A stretch of DNA of 64,000 nt. Source: Flavobacterium ranwuense (lineage in GTDB: Bacteria; Bacteroidota; Bacteroidia; Flavobacteriales; Flavobacteriaceae). The position numbers and the translations under genes were made by a program. The notes beneath the pieces are model-generated. The model saw nothing but the letters and a program-made list of their open reading frames with translations, was not told the origin of the DNA and made no database searches. Positions 9,179 through 17,865 of this stretch are shown in pieces; the stretch's first letter is position 1; each line of letters begins with the position of its first letter. The DNA lies in contig NZ_SMLH01000004.1 in NCBI RefSeq assembly GCF_004349315.1, positions 124,001-188,000 on the forward strand, in the 5' to 3' direction.

Positions 9179-9773
9179 AGTATTTTTTTTAACAGATTAA
9201 AGTTGGAGATTAATTATTTCAATTTTTAAGCGTTGGCTTGTCAAATCGGCAAAAAGCCCTCCGAAAATTGATCTTAAGTTTTCGATATTTTATGTTTGTC
9301 CTCTGTATCAATTTTATCAGGGTTGTCTTTTACGCTATTAAAGTCCTGTTATTACAAGTAAATTTAGTTATAAATAATGTGTCCCTTTAGCAATATAATT
9401 GTTTTTTTGTTTTTTTTAATTGATTGTTAGCAAAAAAAACAGAAACATTAGCTTGTTGGTTAGCAAAGCGTTAATCGTAAGTTGTCGATGTTTTATGTTT
9501 AACAACTATGACAATTTTGTAGGATCTTTGTTTTTTTTGCGTAAGTTTTACTTTTCCACTTTCCACATTTTAATTGTCAGCTTAAGTTCCGCGATTTAGT
9601 TTTTTCACGCTTCTATTTCCCACTTTCCAAATTTCGTTTTTTTGCGTCATTGCTTGCTGATGAACCTGATTTGCCAAAAGGAAAAATGCCTAACCATCGT
9701 TCAAACGGGTTAACTTAATGGCATTACTCTAGACTACGGTTGTGCCATTTAAAAATAAAAAAACTGCCGAATT
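9179..9773. other. Long intergenic region, no gene recognised
   Basis: No reading frame longer than a few dozen codons is convincing on either strand. Two pairs of loose internal repeats are visible: AAGTTTTCGATATTTTATGTTT against AAGTTGTCGATGTTTTATGTTT (around 9276-9297 and 9479-9500), and CCACTTTCCA (9556-9565 and 9619-9628). The region separates the PsiE gene from bioD and probably holds decayed sequence plus the PsiE promoter. Confidence 0.5.
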
Positions 9774-10394
9774 TTAAAGTAACGACTCTATATTGGGTTC
9801 AGATGTGTATTTTAAAATGGTTTGTTTGTCAATTGTTTGCTCGTTATCAATGTGAAATAAAGATTTCAGCCCTGTATATTCGCAAATGAATTTTTCACTG
9901 GAATATACAGGATTCCCGTTAAATATTATTCCTTTAATGGGAATGTTTCTGTTTTGAAGGGCTTCGACAGAAAGCAATGTATGGTTTATGCTTCCGAGAT
10001 AATTCCTGGAAACCAGAATAACTTCTGCTTTTAATTTTTCTATAAGGTCAATTACCAAAGAATCATCATTGAGCGGAACCATCAAACCGCCTGCTCCTTC
10101 AATAATGAGATTATTGCTGGTTGATGGAACTTTAATGGAATCTAAATTAATCGTAACACCATCAATCGCGGCGGCGGCGTGTGGAGACATTGGTTCTGTA
10201 AGGCGATACGCTTCAGAAAAAAAATGAGAAGTGGAGTTACTGATGAGTCCCTGCACTTTCATTGTATCCGTTTGGTGCAGATCTCCTGATTGTATAGGCT
10301 TCCAGTAATCAGCTTTTAGCGCTTCTACGAGAATGGCTGATACGATTGTTTTTCCTACATCCGTTCCAATCCCTGTTATGAAATATGTTTTCAT
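9774..10394 (-). CDS. bioD: Dethiobiotin synthetase
   Basis: This cytosolic enzyme closes the ureido ring of dethiobiotin from 7,8-diaminopelargonate, CO2 and ATP, the penultimate step of biotin synthesis. The P-loop GIGTDVGKT is at residues 8-16. The substrate motif YWKPIQSG is at about 30-37, and the second family motif LIIEGAGGLMVPLN is near residue 97. Its 206 residues fit the BioD family. It lies 14 bases after the dihydroorotase gene on the same strand. No other biotin genes are visible, although an alpha-oxoamine synthase related to BioF occurs at 50.3 kb. Confidence 0.93.
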   Translation of the reverse strand: MKTYFITGIGTDVGKTIVSAILVEALKADYWKPIQSGDLHQTDTMKVQGLISNSTSHFFSEAYRLTEPMSPHAAAAIDGVTINLDSIKVPSTSNNLIIEGAGGLMVPLNDDSLVIDLIEKLKAEVILVSRNYLGSINHTLLSVEALQNRNIPIKGIIFNGNPVYSSEKFICEYTGLKSLFHIDNEQTIDKQTILKYTSEPNIESLL

Positions 10395-10408
10395 TTGCCG
10401 TGTGTTTT

Positions 10409-11755
10409 TTAATTGAATTCTAATCTTTGACCCGGAATGAATTCAGAGAAATTACCATTCTCACAGACAAGATTTCCGTTAACAAACGTATGGGTTACTT
10501 TTGATTGAAATGTTTGGCCTTCTAATGGCGACCAACCGCACTTGTATAAAATATTTTCTTTACCAACCGTCCAAGGCGAATTCAAGTCAACAAGCGTTAA
10601 ATCGGCAAAATAACCCTCACGGATAAAGCCTCTCTTTTCAATACCATAAAGTATCGCTACATTATGACACATTTTTTCGGCAATTTTTTCTAATGAAATT
10701 AGCCCTTGTTTGTATAATTCAAGCATAACATACAAGGAATGCTGTACCATTGGCGCACCCGACATGGATTGGAAGTATGGTTTTTGCTTTTCCTCCAAAG
10801 TGTGCGGTGCATGGTCGGTAGTAATAATATCAATTCTGTCATCAAGCAAGGCCTGCAAAAGTCCTTTTTTATCCTTTTCGGTTTTTATGGCAGGATTCCA
10901 TTTTATTAAGGTCCCCAATCGCTCATAATCCTTATCTGAAAACCAAAGATTTTGAACCGATACTTCGGTGGTGATATTCTTTTCTTTTAGCGGTATGTCG
11001 TTTCGGAACAAATGGGTTTCTGCGGCTGTGGTCAAATGCAGGATATGCAACCTTGCCTTGTGTTTTTCGGCAATGGCAATGGCTCTTTTGGTAGATTGAT
11101 AACATCCCTCTTCACTGCGAATTAACGGATGACATGCAATTGGCACGTCTTCACCATATTCTGCTCGGTAAATTTCCTCGTTCTCTTCTATGATTTTTTC
11201 CATTTCAGAATGAATGGCAATAATGGATTTACAATTCGAAAAAAGTTTCTCCATAGTATCTGGACTATCGGCAAGCAAATTTCCCTTCTTGGTAAAATAA
11301 AGTCCATCATCAGAAACTCCTATGAATTGAGACGTATCCATTTGAAGTACATTGTCTAAGTTATCGTTATTAACCCCTAAAAAGAAAGAATAATTAGCCC
11401 AAGATTTTTCTGAGGCGATACTGAATTTCTCATCGAGAATTTCAGTAGTCAATACATTGGGAACAGTGTTTGGCATGTCGATAAAAGAAGTCGTGCCACC
11501 TGCAACAGCCGCCCTGCTTTCTGTATAGAGATCTCCTTTATGTGTTAGTCCAGGTTCCCTAAAATGTACTTGCCCGTCTATAATACCCGGAAACAGGTAC
11601 TTTCCGGTTCCATCAATGGTTACAGTTTCCTTTGTGATTTCTACGGACAGATTTCCAATGCTTTCTATAACGCCATTTTGAATAAAAACATCAGCAATTT
11701 TAATTTGCCCTTCGTTTACAATCTTGACATTTGTTATTAATATAGGATGTTTCAT
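10409..11755 (-). CDS. pyrC: Dihydroorotase (class I)
   Basis: The enzyme reversibly cyclises carbamoyl aspartate in pyrimidine synthesis. The metal motif DGQVHFREPGLTHKGD is near residue 62 of the 448-residue product. Further ligands are the His of CHPLIRSEEGC and of LHILHLTT, and the catalytic Asp in ITTDHAPHT near 315. A frame could begin at 11797, but MKHPILITNVKIVNEG at 11753-11755 matches the normal N-terminus, so I place the start there. In the first motif DGQVHFREPG, Gln stands where many relatives have Met or Pro. Related amidohydrolases such as allantoinase cannot be fully excluded. Confidence 0.88.
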   Translation of the reverse strand: MKHPILITNVKIVNEGQIKIADVFIQNGVIESIGNLSVEITKETVTIDGTGKYLFPGIIDGQVHFREPGLTHKGDLYTESRAAVAGGTTSFIDMPNTVPNVLTTEILDEKFSIASEKSWANYSFFLGVNNDNLDNVLQMDTSQFIGVSDDGLYFTKKGNLLADSPDTMEKLFSNCKSIIAIHSEMEKIIEENEEIYRAEYGEDVPIACHPLIRSEEGCYQSTKRAIAIAEKHKARLHILHLTTAAETHLFRNDIPLKEKNITTEVSVQNLWFSDKDYERLGTLIKWNPAIKTEKDKKGLLQALLDDRIDIITTDHAPHTLEEKQKPYFQSMSGAPMVQHSLYVMLELYKQGLISLEKIAEKMCHNVAILYGIEKRGFIREGYFADLTLVDLNSPWTVGKENILYKCGWSPLEGQTFQSKVTHTFVNGNLVCENGNFSEFIPGQRLEFN

Positions 11756-11937
11756 AGGTGTTTTGTTTGTAATTATTTTTTTTGTGGATTCATTCAATGC
11801 CTAAATAGAATTTACACGAGGATAAAAACACTACATGACTATCCGTAATGCAGACTAAATTCATTTTTTGTAGCGCTATTTACCAATTTCTCAATTTTAT
11901 TTTTTTTTTTAAATACTTGACAATCAGCCATCAGACT

Positions 11938-12030
11938 GTACTGATTAGCACGGATTTCTTTAACTTGAATGGATAGCAAAATTTAAATCTGTGTAAAATC
12001 AGTTCAATCCGTGTTATCCGTGGCCCATTT
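11938..12030. repeat. Palindromic intergenic repeat of the 'ACGGATT' type
   Basis: The segment begins GCACGGATTTC and ends with ATCCGTG copies: AATCCGTG at about 12006-12013 and ATCCGTGG shortly after. It can therefore fold back. Sequences of this kind (repeated CACGGATT/AATCCGTG units) are, from memory, dispersed between genes in many Flavobacterium genomes. It lies in the 291-base gap between dihydroorotase and the broken DUF2490 gene. Confidence 0.45.
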
Positions 12031-12088
12031 TTTAAATTTTTTGGATAGTATTTATTTTTGGTGCATATTGCGGACAGTCCTAAAATAT

Positions 12089-12839
12089 CTACTTCACAGC
12101 ATCAAAAAACAAATGCGTAGTGAGCATAAACCCACTATTGTATTGAAATACCGATTGATTATTTACTCTTTTACCTTGTTGTAAAATTTGACTTAAATAA
12201 CCCGCTTCAATTTTTACATTTTTGTTTGCTTTATAACCTACTAACGCAGCCAGTCTATTTTGATCAAAAACATTTGCTCCGACATTTTCCCCAAAACCAA
12301 CAAACACTTCATCTAATACAATAATGCTCAGGCTGTTTTTTATATACAGGAATCTCCGCTCTTAGCCTGTATCGCATCCTGTTGAGGAAAATCCATTCTG
12401 TGTTAGTCTCTCCGTTTTGGGTTATAAATTTTTCAAGAAATCGTTGTTCCAAGGTAAATCGATGGGACACCTCCACTTTTCCTATTGGGTTTTTTAAAAT
12501 TATCTGCTCATACATGCGATGTTCAGAAAAAGTATTTGCATTTGGATAATCCCCATAAGGTTCCGTTTCGGCAAAAGCATAACCTGCATTTAAACTCACA
12601 TCCTTTTTCAGGGCATAATTCACCCCTGTTCTGAGCAAACTTTGTTGCGGGTTTTTAAGTCCTTCTACTCTTCGCCATTGGTATTCGGTATGCAATGCAA
12701 TTTTTGAACTTATTTTAAATGTGCCGGTGTAGGCAAGCCAGCCAATACTATTATTATCTGTAATTCTTTGTTCTTGCGAATAAATATAATTGTGTAGAAA
12801 TAGTGTTAGAATAAAAATAAAATACTTTCCAGTTGTCAT
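12089..12839 (-). pseudogene. DUF2490 family outer-membrane-like protein, frameshifted
   Basis: Two minus-strand frames together encode one DUF2490 protein. The first starts MTTGKYFIFILTLFLHNYIYSQ (signal peptide) and continues with alternating strands such as HTEYQWRRVEG and MRYRLRAEIPVYKK. It stops at about 12309. The second carries the natural continuation (VFVGFGENVGANVFDQNRL...), ending near residue 240 in HLFFDAVK. Removing one A from the run of six A at about 12333-12338 (coding strand) restores a single frame reading KNSLSIIVLDEVFVGFG. This is either a real homopolymer frameshift or a sequencing error. The family forms porin-like barrels of unknown function. Confidence 0.75.
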
Positions 12840-12899
12840 AAGTTCTTTGTTATAGTTCGTTTTTAGGCAAGCTATCATTGTCCTCTTTTATGAAGCTAT

Positions 12900-13676
12900 T
12901 TATTTAGATTTAGCTTGCGGTAGATTTAATAAAGTTTCTTCTAGAAATTCTACTTTCCCTGTATGAATATCGTAGATGGCACCAACTATCAAAATTTCGC
13001 CATCAATATATTTTTTGTGTAATATTGGGTCTAAGTCTCTAAGGTCAGCTACTTGGTCAATTACATTTTGTCTTGCCGCATTATTAGTAGGATTACCAGC
13101 AATATGAGAAGATTTTGCTACTGCTCCTTTTATTTCGTTAATAAGCGTAACAATATGACCCGGCACATTTTCAGGACGTTTAACCGCAGCATCAACTGCA
13201 CCACATTCTGTATGTCCTAATACAACTATTAATTTTGTTTTTAATTTTAAAACAGCAAACTCCATACTACCATAAGACGCAGCCGCAGAAACTTGACCTG
13301 CTGTACGAATAATAAATAAATCACCTAAACCTTGGTCAAAAATTAATTCATTTGGCACACGGGAGTCAGAACATCCTACAATTGTAGCAAATGGCTCTTG
13401 TCCTTTTTCTAATTTTTTTATAAAGCTAACATCTTGTCTTGGTCGTATACTTTTGCTCTCAATAAATCGTCTGTTCCCGCCTTGAAGTTTTTTAAGTGCA
13501 TAACGAGGATTTGCATAAGCAGAATCCCTATTTACAATATAATGGTCAGCCCTCCATTTAACAGAATCAATTGCCATTACAGTTTTAGCCTTTTTTTTGG
13601 TAGCTCTTTCTGTTTGTGCATGTGTGATATTTTGAATTAATAACAATGCAATAGCGATTAAAAAGTGCTTTTTCAT
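12900..13676 (-). CDS. Beta-class carbonic anhydrase with signal peptide
   Basis: The enzyme interconverts CO2 and bicarbonate. Zinc-site motifs are clear: CSDSRVP near residue 102 (Cys and the Asp-Arg dyad) and HTECGA near residue 156 (His and Cys ligands). The first 20 residues (MKKHFLIAIALLLIQNITHA) form a Sec signal peptide, so the enzyme is probably periplasmic, which is less common than cytosolic beta-CAs. The 258-residue length includes a basic linker after the signal. It is followed at its 5' side by the SbtA-like bicarbonate permease gene on the same strand, which suggests a joint role in inorganic-carbon supply. Confidence 0.92.
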   Translation of the reverse strand: MKKHFLIAIALLLIQNITHAQTERATKKKAKTVMAIDSVKWRADHYIVNRDSAYANPRYALKKLQGGNRRFIESKSIRPRQDVSFIKKLEKGQEPFATIVGCSDSRVPNELIFDQGLGDLFIIRTAGQVSAAASYGSMEFAVLKLKTKLIVVLGHTECGAVDAAVKRPENVPGHIVTLINEIKGAVAKSSHIAGNPTNNAARQNVIDQVADLRDLDPILHKKYIDGEILIVGAIYDIHTGKVEFLEETLLNLPQAKSK

Positions 13677-13856
13677 AATTATAATATTTATATGTTTAGA
13701 CTATAGTAATTCTTAAAATAACTTCTAGGCAATGTTAAAAATTAAATCATTATGGATTTGAATATTTACATAAGATTTAGTTTGTTATTGCTAATTTACA
13801 ACAAATGAAACGACGGATTTGATTAATAGCTTTTTTATTACATTAGTGATTATCGT

Positions 13857-14819
13857 TTAACAACATAGAATAATAGACAAGTAGATAGGCATTCCAAAAG
13901 TAATATTAAACGGAAAGGTAACTGCTAATGCCATAGGTAAAAACAAACCTGGATTGGCTTTTGGTGCCGCAATTTTCATGGCAGCTGGTACCGCAATATA
14001 GGAGGCACTTGCTGCTAGTATGGCAAAAATAAATCGATTACCAACCTCATCAGTCACTAGTTGACTTAAAAACGCTACTACAATCCCATTAATCAGCGGT
14101 ATTACAATGGCAAATACCAAGGTAGACCATCCACTTTTAATAAAATCGTCTAGTTTTCTTCCGCTAACAATACCCATGTCTAATAAAAAAATGGCTAAAA
14201 ATCCTTTAAAAATATCAGTAGTAAAGGGTTTAATTCCCATAGCCTGTTGGTCACTAGCTAAAAAACCAATTACTAAACTTCCAATAATTAATAAAACACT
14301 TCCATTGGTTAAAGAATGTTTTATTACAGTACTCATTTTACTGGAACTAACTTCTTTCTTGTTGTATAATCTAATTAAAATTACTCCGATGATTATTGCT
14401 GGTGCTTCCATTAATGCCATTACTGCTACCATATGTCCGCTGAAAGTATATTTTTGAATTTCCAAAAAAGTCACCGCTGTTACAAAAGTCACCGCACTAA
14501 CCGATCCATATGCTGCCGCAATTGCACCCGAATTTTCAATACTAAACTTTCGCTTGAGAATAAAAAAACAATAAATAGGAATGACAACCGCAATTAATAT
14601 CCCAAATAATACTGCCCAAATAATTTCCATATTAAAATCACTATGCGCCAATTCTTGCCCGCCTTTAAACCCAATAGAGAATAATAAATACAAAGAAATA
14701 AACTTGGATGTATTGGAAGGAATTTCTAAATCGCTTTTCAATCTTGTGGCAATTATCCCAAGAAGGAAAAACAATAAAGCCGGATTTGTTAAATTATCTA
14801 ATAGTAAGTCTAAATTCAT
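13857..14819 (-). CDS. SbtA-like sodium-dependent bicarbonate permease
   Basis: The 320-residue inner-membrane protein has about ten helices in two similar halves. It starts MNLDLLLDNLTNPALLFFLL and has the family stretch YLLFSIGFKGGQEL near residue 48 and AYGSVSAVTFVTAVTF near 105. A second-half counterpart is ILAASASYIAVPAAMKIA near 267. These match the SbtA/DUF897 family of high-affinity Na+/HCO3- symporters. The last residues (LSIILCC) end abruptly but the length is family-typical. The gene lies 14 bases after the Sua5 gene and 180 bases before the secreted carbonic anhydrase, all on one strand. No PII-like SbtB partner is visible. Confidence 0.88.
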   Translation of the reverse strand: MNLDLLLDNLTNPALLFFLLGIIATRLKSDLEIPSNTSKFISLYLLFSIGFKGGQELAHSDFNMEIIWAVLFGILIAVVIPIYCFFILKRKFSIENSGAIAAAYGSVSAVTFVTAVTFLEIQKYTFSGHMVAVMALMEAPAIIIGVILIRLYNKKEVSSSKMSTVIKHSLTNGSVLLIIGSLVIGFLASDQQAMGIKPFTTDIFKGFLAIFLLDMGIVSGRKLDDFIKSGWSTLVFAIVIPLINGIVVAFLSQLVTDEVGNRFIFAILAASASYIAVPAAMKIAAPKANPGLFLPMALAVTFPFNITFGMPIYLSIILCC

Positions 14820-14833
14820 TTTTTATTTTTTAT

Positions 14834-15787
14834 TTATTTTTTTGTAGCACGTTCTAATCTGTCGTTAATGGATTTTCCTAATTCAAAATCCGGAAATCGT
14901 TCTGCAACAATCATATCTAAGTCCATTTTATCCAATCGATGCATTGCAGCATACAAATGTGATGTCGCTTCTTTTAAATCACCTTTTTCAGATAAAACTT
15001 CTTGGTGCATTACACTAGCATTTTCAATTCTTTTATTAAAAAGCAACAATCCGATTTTTTTATCAGGAAAACCTTTTATGAATTGCGCTACATCACTTTC
15101 TAAAAAAGTGGTGGTTGCCGGTGCGTAATGTCGTGATAACATTCCTGGTGCATCTGGTGCATTTTCTTTTTTGTTTTTAATTTGAATTTCCCCAATAACT
15201 TCTTCAATATCTTCCACAGAAATAGAACCCAATCGATATATTACGGGCTCTGCATTTTCAAAACCAATTATGGTAGATTCTATTCCGTTTTGGCAATCAC
15301 CTCCGTCTAAAACCATCTGCAATTTTTCACTAAAATATTCCGCAACATGCATTGCATTTGTTGGACTTATTGCCCCAAAAGGATTGGCACTTGGAGCAGC
15401 TAATGGAAAATCTAATGCTTGCAACAATGCCAAAGTTGCAGCATGATTTGGAATTCTAATAGCCACCGAATCTTTTCCGGCAGTAACTAAATCGGGAACT
15501 GATTCCTGTTTCTTCAACACCATCGTCAAAGGTCCCGGCCAAAATTTATCAGCTAATAATCTAGCTTTTTCCGGAATCTCTTTTGCTAATTCGTCTAATT
15601 GCTCGATTGATTTAATATGAACAATTAATGGATTAAAAAAAGGTCTTTGCTTCATTTCAAAAATGGCTTTTATGGCTTTTTCGCTGTAAATATTTCCAGC
15701 CAACCCATAAACCGTCTCTGTAGGAATGGCAACCAAATCTTCTTGGATTAAAATCTTGACAGCTTTTGATATGTCTTTTGAAACCAT
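14834..15787 (-). CDS. L-threonylcarbamoyladenylate synthase (Sua5/YwlC/TsaC family)
   Basis: The enzyme makes threonylcarbamoyl-AMP from Thr, bicarbonate and ATP, the first step of t6A37 tRNA modification. The YrdC domain starts with the ATP/Thr-binding stretch IPTETVYGLAGNIYSEKA near residue 20. It continues with KQRPFFNPLIVHI, PLTMVLKK and the SANPFG motif near 137. A C-terminal Sua5 domain follows from about residue 205 (PGMLSRHYAP near 217), so it is the long Sua5 form. Two ATGs, at 15793 and 15787, are equally possible, and MVSKDISKA is the more family-like. Its use of bicarbonate may explain the company of the SbtA and carbonic anhydrase genes, though that is inference. Confidence 0.93.
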   Translation of the reverse strand: MVSKDISKAVKILIQEDLVAIPTETVYGLAGNIYSEKAIKAIFEMKQRPFFNPLIVHIKSIEQLDELAKEIPEKARLLADKFWPGPLTMVLKKQESVPDLVTAGKDSVAIRIPNHAATLALLQALDFPLAAPSANPFGAISPTNAMHVAEYFSEKLQMVLDGGDCQNGIESTIIGFENAEPVIYRLGSISVEDIEEVIGEIQIKNKKENAPDAPGMLSRHYAPATTTFLESDVAQFIKGFPDKKIGLLLFNKRIENASVMHQEVLSEKGDLKEATSHLYAAMHRLDKMDLDMIVAERFPDFELGKSINDRLERATKK

Positions 15788-15801
15788 TGTCATAATTTAT
15801 T

Positions 15802-16638
15802 TTAAGGGTTACAAAAATCACAATACATAGGATCTTCGGTCATTTTTTTATGCGGATACAATTCTTCAGAAGTATGGTTACACTTTTTACAAGTATAAAT
15901 AAAACTCAAAGTAGAACGCGTAGCCGAATTACACGATTCACACGACAACCCCATTTTGGCATCAGAAACCACAAATCCAGGTGTTTCACACATAGGACAT
16001 AACGACCGAACTGATTTTACTAATTTTAATGTGGCTGTTTCAATCACTTCCATTCGTGTTGGATTGTATAGTGCGCGCATATCGGTTTCGGCATATACTT
16101 TCCCAAATTCTTTCATCATTTCATGAAAGCTTTCCTTTAAAATCCTTTCGTCAGTGATTCCTTTAACTATTTTAGAAATATCCTTTTCTGATGGTTTTAA
16201 AATAAGTCCGTGCGATGGAAATTTTACCTGAGTCGCAAATTCCAGTAGCTCGGCTTCATTCTTAATTTCACTGCCATTAAAATTGGTATTCATACTGAGT
16301 TCTCTTGCTATAATTTCTAACTTATTTTTTTTATCAATAAAAATTAAAAATTCATCATCGGCATGAGCAAAAAAAATCGTGGGATGCATCCCAAAAGACC
16401 CTTCGCTGGCGATTCCTAAATCGCAATCATTCTCTTTCATCGCAAGGAGACATTTATTGCGAAGAGTCGTTAACGCGCTATCTTTTCTCTCAATCTCTCC
16501 CGAAAAAGTTCCCAATGTGTCAGTGTCAAATTTATCAGAGACAAAGCAACTTACACCTAATTCTTTTTCAAAAATCGGTGCAATCACGTTTTCCTTTTTG
16601 TGCTTAGTTGCGATAAGAAGTTTTCTACCTTTGAACAT
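15802..16638 (-). CDS. DUF6671 family protein with C-terminal zinc ribbons
   Basis: The 278-residue protein has an N-terminal alpha/beta domain beginning MFKGRKLLIATKHKKENVIAP and a region EGSFGMHPTIFFAHADDEFL near 85-105. The C-terminus (about 215-278) holds four CxxC pairs, CPMC, CESC, CKKC and CDFC, spaced as two zinc ribbons. I recognise the family (DUF6671) but not a function. It lies 8 bases upstream of sua5 and 6 bases after the 93-residue gene, all within one operon. A partial, decayed second copy of its 5' end lies at 17195-17422. Confidence 0.75.
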   Translation of the reverse strand: MFKGRKLLIATKHKKENVIAPIFEKELGVSCFVSDKFDTDTLGTFSGEIERKDSALTTLRNKCLLAMKENDCDLGIASEGSFGMHPTIFFAHADDEFLIFIDKKNKLEIIARELSMNTNFNGSEIKNEAELLEFATQVKFPSHGLILKPSEKDISKIVKGITDERILKESFHEMMKEFGKVYAETDMRALYNPTRMEVIETATLKLVKSVRSLCPMCETPGFVVSDAKMGLSCESCNSATRSTLSFIYTCKKCNHTSEELYPHKKMTEDPMYCDFCNP

Positions 16639-16644
16639 AAATTA

Positions 16645-16926
16645 CTAATTGTCAATAAGTGAAATGCTTATTTGTGAACTAACTAACAGCCTCTTGTTTT
16701 TGGCTTTCGCCTCCGATAGTATCTTCTGTAATTTTTCAATCTCATTTTTTAGCTCAGGAATTCTTTTTTGAGCAATTTCATCGTCTTCTCCAAATCGTTC
16801 CTGTGAACTCCAATTTTTTATTTTATGGAAATTTATTTTGGAAGAAAAAATAGGAATTAAAACTTCCCTAGCCTCAACATCCGAGAAGTTACCTTCAATA
16901 AGTATTAAATTTTCGATTCTATTCAT
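16645..16926 (-). CDS. Small protein, family A, copy 1 (unknown function)
   Basis: The 93-residue protein is rich in charged residues with a helical C-terminal half (EIAQKRIPELKNEIEKLQKI, about 50-70) that could form a coiled coil. It is a paralogue of the 92-residue product at 17428-17706. The two share an SKIN-H turn, an RF...D stretch, KR..EL, and a C-terminal end of the form L-V-S-S-I-S with Ile-Ser repeats. Its ATG overlaps the TGA of the 57-residue gene upstream. It precedes DUF6671 by 6 bases, repeating the order seen in the duplicate copy. No function is known to me. Confidence 0.7.
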   Translation of the reverse strand: MNRIENLILIEGNFSDVEAREVLIPIFSSKINFHKIKNWSSQERFGEDDEIAQKRIPELKNEIEKLQKILSEAKAKNKRLLVSSQISISLIDN

Positions 16927-17096
16927 AATTTTTTATTGTTTTTATTTGATAACTGATAAGAAGAATATGCTCCAAGTATTATTGCAAAAGACGCAAATAC
17001 TTTACTGTTAATTACGTCATGTGTTGTTAAAGCCATAACAAGTAAAACAATCATTGCGACTATTGAAATTGCTATTTTTATTACTAATTGATTCAT
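16923..17096 (-). CDS. Two-helix small membrane protein (57 residues), unknown
   Basis: Read from the ATG at 17094-17096, this short frame gives MNQLVIKIAISIVAMIVLLV, a polar loop (TTHDVINSK), a second helix (VFASFAIILGAYSSYQ) and a charged tail (NKNNKKL). Two membrane segments and a positive cytosolic end make it a credible membrane microprotein. Its TGA overlaps the ATG of the next gene in an ATGA arrangement, which strongly supports translation. It occurs only in the intact copy of the duplicated unit. I do not recognise the family. Confidence 0.6.
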   Translation of the reverse strand: MNQLVIKIAISIVAMIVLLVMALTTHDVINSKVFASFAIILGAYSSYQLSNKNNKKL

Positions 17097-17194
17097 TTTT
17101 CTATTTTAATTACTGCTTCCAATTTTAAATTCCCTTTTTTTTATCTATATTATTGCTTAAATCAAACAGTTCTTTTTGTAGTAGTTTTATTTTG

Positions 17195-17422
17195 GACTCC
17201 CTAAATCACAATCATTTTCTTTCATCGCAAGGAGACATTTATTGCAAAGAGTCGTTAATGCACTATCTTTTCTCACAATTTCTCCCGAAAAAGTTCCCTA
17301 TATGTCAGTGTCAAATTTATCAGAGACAAAGCAAATTATGCCTAATTCTTTTTCAAAATCGGTGCAATCACGTTTTCTTTTTTATGCTTGGTTGCTATAA
17401 GAAGTTTTCTACCTTGAAACAT
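17195..17422 (-). pseudogene. Decayed duplicate of the DUF6671 gene 5' end
   Basis: About 228 bases align closely, by eye, with 16406-16638. Long identical stretches such as CATCGCAAGGAGACATTTATTG and GTCAGTGTCAAATTTATCAG are shared. The start codon (cat at 17420-17422) is kept, but one A is missing from the run after TTTTTC, which shifts the frame after about 20 codons, and the copy ends around codon 76. Together with the 92-residue paralogue 6 bases upstream, it shows that the unit 'small gene plus DUF6671' was duplicated in tandem and one DUF6671 copy was lost. Confidence 0.8.
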
Positions 17423-17427
17423 ACTAG

Positions 17428-17706
17428 TTATTCGTTAAAACTTATTTCAATAGTACTGTTTACGACCAAATTTACTCCATTTGCTTCTGCAACTTCCAGT
17501 AAGTTTTTAATTTTTTCTTTAGTTTCGGTGAGTTCCACTACTCGTTTTTTGGAATGAGAAAGGTCATTATTAAAACGAATATGATTGCTAAAATCCTCCA
17601 GATTATGGTGGTTAATCTTACTGTTTATTAATGCAGTTAATACTTTTCCTGCTTCTGCGGGAGTAAAAACTCCATCTATTAATTTAAAGATTTGGTCGTT
17701 TTTCAT
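17428..17706 (-). CDS. Small protein, family A, copy 2 (unknown function)
   Basis: The 92-residue paralogue of the 16645-16926 product begins MKNDQIFKLIDGVFTPAEAG. It contains LINSKINHHNLEDFSNHIRF at about 26-45 and a basic, helix-prone region (KKRVVELTETKEKIKNLLEV). The frame is intact, whereas the DUF6671 copy just after it is broken, so this protein has probably kept a function without its partner. It is the first sizeable gene downstream of the palindromic operator facing the TetR-type gene. No function is known to me. Confidence 0.7.
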   Translation of the reverse strand: MKNDQIFKLIDGVFTPAEAGKVLTALINSKINHHNLEDFSNHIRFNNDLSHSKKRVVELTETKEKIKNLLEVAEANGVNLVVNSTIEISFNE

Positions 17707-17744
17707 TTTTTACTTAATTATTAGGTTTTAGTTTTTTTACTTTT

Positions 17745-17840
17745 CTAATTATTCGATAAATTTTTTGGATTTCCTTTATATATTAATTCAAAACTATTAA
17801 TTGGGTCTGGCGATTCCTGTAATTTACGAATTAGCAACAT
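17745..17840 (-). CDS. Possible 31-residue leader peptide or microprotein
   Basis: A short frame from the ATG at 17838-17840 encodes MLLIRKLQESPDPINSFELI plus eleven more residues. It starts about 25 bases after a well-formed minus-strand -7 element (TATCTTTG, 17866-17873). It is the first open frame in the transcript that leads to the small family A gene. The composition is protein-like, but the length makes the call weak. Confidence 0.3.
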   Translation of the reverse strand: MLLIRKLQESPDPINSFELIYKGNPKNLSNN

Positions 17841-17865
17841 GATTGTATTTTTTAGTTTAACGCGA

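Noticed and set aside
9179..9773. Small RNA in the bioD-psiE gap
   Set aside because: Repeated motifs are present, but no clear promoter-terminator pair or stable fold was found.
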